DNA of 64,000 nt, from the NCBI GenBank assembly GCA_007258455.2, contig VDFB02321261.1:62001-126000 (forward strand). The letters are read 5' to 3'. The notes beneath the pieces are model-generated. The model saw nothing but the letters and a program-made list of their open reading frames with translations. It made no database searches and had not been told where the DNA came from. The DNA is from Sequoia sempervirens. Lineage: Eukaryota; Streptophyta; Pinopsida; Cupressales; Cupressaceae. Made by a program: the position numbers and the translations under genes. The number at the start of each line of letters is the position of its first letter. Positions within the stretch are counted from its first letter, which is position 1. Shown piece after piece: positions 58,748 through 64,000 of this stretch.

Positions 58748-60674
58748 ATTATTGTAGTATTAAAGTACTACAAGGCAAGGCAGTAGATACATATACATAA
58801 AGCCCTGCCCAAGCAAGGAAAGATAATAGATAGTAAAGGCAGTACGAAAGGAAAATATAAAGTAGGCTCTGACAACTGACTAGACAAAATGTTCCATAAA
58901 CCCACACAAAGAACAACCCGGTTTACTCATTCTTTGTTAGTCCCCATATTGCCATGCCTACACTGCTGGTAATAGTCTTCCTGTGTTCAGAAGCTTGTGT
59001 GGAGACCCTTCATACCACAGTAGGTATCAGCTATACTGGCAACATTCAGGACTGATTACTTTCTGTAATTTAGTTCCTTTCAATATCTCAACATGACTTA
59101 GAGCTCTTATAATCTTATCACCTTCCAACACTGGCATGGCATACCACTTACCACTTCCAAGGTCCCCTGATGAGGAGACACTACCATATTTTTCATGACT
59201 GTACTATTGTCTTTGCAAAAAGTATCTAGAGCACATATGTAATGTATTTATGCCAAAACCCTGGAGTTCAACAGCCTGTGGTCTCTATCATCAGACCCAA
59301 CAAATAATTTCTTATTCCTCTGCCTTTCATAGGGTGTAAACATAAAATCCTCCATATTATCCTCCATCTCGATATTTAGGAAGGCAAATCAACAAGACTT
59401 CTTTTATCTCTGCATCTTTAATTGCTATCTTGATTTTATGCAGAAAGTCTTCCCTAATGGATTCCCACACCCTTAAAGAACCATTATTGCAAAATCCATC
59501 AGCCATAACACCACTGGTTACCACCTTGAGCAGACCCTTTGTCATTCCCCCGAATTGCAATGCTAAAATATAAAAATAATCAAACATTGAAATGTAAAAA
59601 TATATTAGCAATTTTATAATAATTATAATTATAAATATAAGTACTTTCTATTTAATTATTATTACTATATTATAATTATAATAATATAAAATTGAACAAT
59701 TAACATTATCATAATAATAGAAATAATATTCAAAAGAAACTAATTTAAAAATAATATTATCTTAATGCCTTAGTAATAAATAAACAAACCTAAATACCAC
59801 CGATTCTTATCATTGGCAGCAGTGGTCAAATTGTTCAAACATGTCTGATTCCTAATAGGCAGCAATGAGTAGTTTAGAGCATCAAGTAATAAACAAAAAA
59901 CATTAATAAATACTAATACAGCGATTCCTAACTCAGCAGCAATTATATAAAAGCAGCGGTGGTTATTCAAAGTAGCGATTCATCTAATATCACTTAGTAA
60001 GGCATCGGTTAACTTCATTCCAAGGTCAGCAACTAAACTAACTGACGCATCCCTGGTCAAAAGGTGTTAGGAAAGAATATGTCTTTTGATTAAATCTGGA
60101 TATTAAAAGAATCATTCTAAAAGCAGATAGCCATCGTAGGATATAGAACTGCAGATAAGGGATATAAAATAAGAGGGGATGAATAAGGGAAAGAATATCT
60201 AAACATATTCTAATCGACGGATGAATAAAGCCAGAAATATATGAATATATTCTTAACAAAGGAAACATCGAACCATCAACACTATGTAATATCAGACTTG
60301 CAGATTTTATGAATGAAAGAATATAAATATAATCAGATCAGCAATAAGGATGAGAAGATATTCTGGAAAAAAAAGAATCATCACATCGGCAAATACAATA
60401 TCTACTGAATATTAAAAACAGCAACCATCTTCAGAAACCCATCCATTGTTTAGGCAATAAAATATTAAGGAGTAATAAGAGGTCTAATTATCATTCATTA
60501 GCAGATCATACAATCTGCAAGTGTGATTTATCAGTCGGGGTTACTATAAGAAATTGTAGGCATACCGGACCTAAAGCCGAGATTTATCTTGTTTAAAGCA
60601 TTTAAGTGGTAAGTTATAACCTTAACTACATTATATTTGTGAATCTAGAGCAAGATTTAGGCCAATTCCAAAAA
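58748..60674. other. no gene recognised
   Basis: AT-rich. Bases 59600-59760 are mostly A/T with short ATAATTATAAT repeats. TGTAATATCAG at 60288 is a possible start for the LTR that ends at 60686, not confirmed. Confidence 0.3.
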
Positions 60675-60700
60675 GGGGACATTACAAGTGGTATCAGAGC
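60675..60700 (+). repeat. LTR 3' end with primer binding site
   Basis: GGGGACATTACA ends at 60686 and a perfect PBS TGGTATCAGAGC follows at 60689-60700. The ~80 bases before it resemble the end of the solo LTR at 18262. The internal region is lost within about 100 bases. Confidence 0.8.
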
Positions 60701-60779
60701 ATAATCCTGCCATCCTGTGGAAGAAAGTTAAAACAAGAAGTATCCATTGAAGATTATAGGCAGAGCATAATCTTAAGGA

Positions 60780-61240
60780 ATACTCCAAGATTGGCTAAAT
60801 GATTGGTAGCTGCATTTTGTACTCTGTAGGTATGAACAAAGTTTATATTTGATTTTTTCTAGTGAAGAAAGGGCTTCTTCTAAGTATGCTCGAATCTTCT
60901 TTGTTGGGCCAATATTTTTTGTTGATCGGTTCAATCACAAGTTTTGAGTCACCTTCCAGCTCTATCTGAAGATATCCTGCAACATATACTTTTCCTTAAT
61001 GCTGCCATAAGGGCCTCACACTAAGATAGATGCCTTGTGCCTCATCTAAATATCTCCTTGCATATCACGAAGGATGAAACTTGCACTTGCTTCACACAGA
61101 TTTCCTTTTGAGGCACCATCAAGATTCAATGTTATTCCTACTGTTAGGGGTTTCCATTTATCCTTTCTAGATTTTGAAGCTACCAAGCAAGCTTGTTCGA
61201 ATTCTTTCTCATGATTATTATCTTCTCTACTAGCGATCAA
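60780..61240 (-). pseudogene. RNase H-like domain fragment (RVT_3 type)
   Basis: Read leftwards: KPLTVGITLNLDGASKGN, SFILRDMQGDI, then in shifted frames CEALMAAL-like, IELEGDSKLVIEPINKK and TYRVQNAATNHLANLGV. These are the consecutive blocks of the plant RNase H domain found in LINE-type retroelements and some domesticated genes. The final Asp block is altered (ATNHLAN). Several frameshifts and stops make it dead. It lies in the likely upstream intron of the helicase gene, on the opposite strand. Confidence 0.75.
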
Positions 61241-61257
61241 TCCACTCAGGATCTAAT

Positions 61258-61857
61258 CTTGGATGGGAATGAAGAAGGGTAATTCAATTATTTGTATTTT
61301 CCAAGTGTTTTTGCTGTTGAGTATTCACAATCTGCAGTCATACACATGAATATGAAAGAGGGTAATTCTATTCTTATATATTTCCAAGTATTTTCACCAT
61401 TGAGCCTTTTTAACTGTATAATTGCATATTGTATTTGGAAAAAAGAAAGTCAGAAGATGAATAATCTTTAATTCATTAAATGTCTTTAAGATATTTAATT
61501 TTTAGCTTTGCATGGTTTCAATTGAATAATTTAATGACTGTGCACATCTTTTCTGTTATCTGCCTTTTTGGATTTCTTCTGAAAATTCTGCAGTTCATGT
61601 AGATTTCTTGAATATGCATCTTATTTCTGTCAAACATCTTGTAAATGTTTGAAGTTTGCATGCCATTTGACAAGACTTTCTGTTTTACAATGAGCAAAAT
61701 GGATAATTTTTCTCTAGATCTAAAGAAATATTGGTTCTGTGGCTTTATGATTTTTGTCCAATGCTATTGTACCGATACAATCTGTTAGAATAAAAAAATA
61801 AATTTAAAGTAAAATTTAATTTCTAACCTTGTTCTTTATATTTATAAATTGCCTTAG
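61258..61857. other. intron-like DNA upstream of the helicase exons
   Basis: T-rich plus strand with a polypyrimidine-like stretch and AG at 61856-61857, as expected for an intron before the first visible exon. Confidence 0.5.
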
Positions 61858-62767
61858 GTGTTATTTGCCACACCGGGAAGGCTTCAGGACCATATTCAGA
61901 ATACGCCTGGTTTTTCACAACGTTTAATGGGAGTGAAAGTGCTTATACTTGATGAAGCAGACAACTTGCTAAGTATGGGATTTCGTAAATCACTAGAAAT
62001 AATAATTGCCGCTGTACCCAAAGAAAGGCAGACTCTATTGTTTTCAGCTACAATTCCAAAAGAGGTCTCTTATACTATTTTGAACTCGTAGCTACAACTG
62101 AAAGAACAAGTTTTAATGTGAAATGGCTAAGTGATTCTAATTTTTGGAGGTGATAATATCTGCAGGTTCACCAAGTGTCCCAAATTGCTTTAAAAAGTGA
62201 ATATGAATTTATCAACACAGTTGAGGAGGGTAGCGAGGAAACTCACTCACAGGTGTTATCCAAATTTTTTCTTTATTATCACCTTCTCTTAGATGTTTCC
62301 AAAAATGTATGGATATTATTTTAGCTAACTGGTTGCTTTCGGATTACATATAAATTATTGTTGAGAGTGAATGCAGGTCTCACAGTCATTAATTATTGCA
62401 TCACATGAGAGCAATTTCCCCATAATATATGCAATCCTCCAGGGGCATGTCTCACAGAACCCTGAATACAAGGTCAGATGTAATTTTTTTTGATTGCTAA
62501 ATTAAATTCTTGTATTTCCTTTTGCATTGATTTCATTCTGTGTATATGCAGGTTCTTGTTTTCTGTGTAACTACTATGGTAACAGCGGTAGTTGCCAAGT
62601 TTCTATCTGAGTTGAAACTGAATGTTCGTGAGATTCATTCAAGAAAACGTCAGGCTTATCGAAATCGTACCTCTGAGGAATTTCGGAAATCAAAAGGCCT
62701 TATACTTGTTACATCAGATGTCTCAGCCCGTGGAGTTGATTATCCTGATGTCACTCTTGTTATTCAG
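61858..62767 (+). CDS. DEAD-box RNA helicase, four internal exons
   Basis: Exons 61858-62064, 62166-62252, 62377-62472 and 62552-62767 join in phase 0 into 202 codons without a stop, and all introns (101, 124 and 79 bases) are GT-AG. The product has motif Ib (ATPGRL), motif II (LILDEADNLL), motif III (LFSATIP), motif IV (VLVFCVTT) and motif V (LVTSDVSARGVDYPDV). These are typical of ATP-dependent RNA helicases, and the linker (VREIHSRK, YRNRTSEEFRKSKG) resembles plant RH25/RH26/RH31. Motifs Q and I should lie upstream and motif VI (HRxGRTGR) downstream; neither is in the window. The clean splice sites suggest a real gene with very long introns, but a truncated copy is possible. Confidence 0.85.
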
Positions 62768-63234
62768 GTGTTTGTGATGCATTATCTCTTACAGCTTGTC
62801 CCTGATTTCCACTTTCTATGCAGTTCCATTGTTTTTTCAGAATTGGTTTGTTGGAGATTCTATAAGTGCAGTTACACCTTTTTTCTGTTTCAGTAATAGG
62901 TTTAAACAGTGAAGATCATTATTAACTTTAGCCCTTGCCTTCCCACCCCAATAGAAGTCAGCCATAGATGTTACATTTATTCCCTCTATGTCTAGGTGGA
63001 ATTGCTTTTCATAATAGCATTCATCTTTATGAATGCATATGTGGTCAGTGAGAGATCTGTCCTCTTGCATTTTTTGCCTTCTTTCTTCTTGTTTTTAGAT
63101 CTCCACGTTTTTGTTAAGGCTCAAAACTTACAAAACAAAACCAAAGATGTTGGTAGCTGCATCTTCAAGTTCATGAAGGAATGTGCCAATTCATGGAGGA
63201 AGGATGCAAATTAATATAAGAGGATGTAATGTCT
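62768..63234 (+). other. intron-like DNA downstream of the helicase exons
   Basis: The donor GTGTTTGTG follows the last visible exon. No further exon was found before the LTR-like start at 63235. Confidence 0.5.
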
Positions 63235-64000
63235 CCATTTTAGGCATACGCTCTTCTGTGATTGATAGCCTATTTCCAGAGGCCCATAGGCTAGTTAGAA
63301 GTGCAAATTAGGGTTTCCTATTTTGTAGGAGGTTTCAGTTAAGCTTTTGAAGGTTTGCATGTGAGTTTTTGATGCATGTCTGGTGGAGCTTTCTGGGTTT
63401 TTGGAGAGCTTTAGGATGAGGTAACATGCATGATAAGAAAATGACATGCATTTTTGGCAGATACTTTGCATGCGAGAAAGGTTTTTGGGTTTTTTGTGTT
63501 TTCAGAGAGCTTCAGAAGGGTGTAACATGCATCTCCATTTGACAACCTTTCCAGGCACTTACTATTTTTAGTAAGTCATGATGACTGTTCGGTTTGTGCG
63601 CAAAATGAGTTTGGAGACACTTACTATTTATAGCAGTTTGCTATTTTTATTAAGTTCTATTTATGGCGATGTCATCCTAGCAGCAGTTCAGTCATCTCCG
63701 GTCATCTTTCTATTTCTGGCAGTGCTTAGGTTGGTAGTAGTTCAGTTGGCTTTTCTATTTCTGGCAAGGTAGTTGAGTATTGTTGGTTTTAGCTTTTTGA
63801 GGTGCATTTTGGCAAAAATGAATTATTTAAGTCATTAATGTTCTATTTTCATATTGGTCCCCTTGTTCTAGTGTTAATGACTTAATGTTGTTTTCAAAGG
63901 TGGCTCTTGAGGGTGGATGCCTCATTATGAGGTAATTAAATATTTAATAAAGTTTATAATGTCCCCTTGCTTTGGAGGCCTAGGATAAGGTGAATAAAGT
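63235..64000 (+). repeat. LTR-like sequence, window ends inside
   Basis: Starts TGTAATGTCTCC and shares several phrases with the minus-strand LTR at 56952. The phrase CACTTACTATTTTTAGTAAG and a variant (CACTTACTATTTATAG) occur near 63556 and 63618. A second possible start, TATAATGTCCCC, is at 63955. No terminus is seen before the window edge. Confidence 0.5.

Noticed and set aside
1..64000. tRNA, rRNA, CRISPR or bacterial-type operon features
   Set aside because: None seen on either strand; the PBS sequences are only short complements of a tRNA 3' end.

Overview
The window looks like a piece of a large, repeat-saturated seed-plant nuclear genome. A gymnosperm such as a conifer is the best guess. 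This is inferred from about 64 kb holding only one recognisable host-gene fragment, buried in old, heavily mutated and nested LTR retrotransposons and hAT DNA transposons. No bacterial, organellar, CRISPR, rRNA or tRNA features were seen.

Layout. 1-1.9 kb: 5' half of a Ty1/copia element on the minus strand, with an LTR that begins TATTA. 3.1-7.1 kb: a leader rich in TCGG(C/T)GAGA-like motifs, then an intronless, decayed reading frame of about 980 codons that I could not assign to a family. 8.8-10.1 kb: a degenerate ~40-bp minisatellite and a 17-bp repeat. 10.9-15.0 kb: a Ty3/gypsy element with both LTRs and a perfect 5-bp target duplication that carries gag and protease remnants but no reverse transcriptase or integrase. 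16.7-18.3 kb: a solo LTR (TSD AAATC) containing an 807-bp non-autonomous hAT-like element (TSD GTTAAAAA). 19.7-25.7 kb: a 5'-truncated gypsy chromovirus with a long 3' LTR. 28.2-33.2 kb: a copia element with two LTRs and a decayed gag-pol.

34.3-46.8 kb is a nested stack. An older hAT element is recognisable from N-terminal, DUF659-like and triplicated C-terminal pieces. It is interrupted by a second hAT element (34579-41671, 8-bp TSD with one mismatch) and by a gag-only copia element (43768-46250). The inner hAT carries a ~1-kb direct repeat around a 2.1-kb filler. 47.2-52.8 kb: a complete copia element with LTRs TATTA...TAATA, TSD CACCA, intact gag and broken pol. 53-60.7 kb: LTR termini and a third hAT fragment. 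60.8-62.8 kb: an RNase H fragment, then four phase-0 exons of a DEAD-box RNA helicase. LTR-like starts at 63235 and 63955 lie downstream of it.

The most interesting points are the unidentified large reading frame with its motif-rich leader; two independent gag-only LTR elements; a UAG codon at the same gag/protease junction in two related copia elements, with the frame open beyond it; a hAT insertion verified by empty paralogous sites in the same window; and repeated CAG-to-TAG nonsense changes that look like the mark of CHG methylation.
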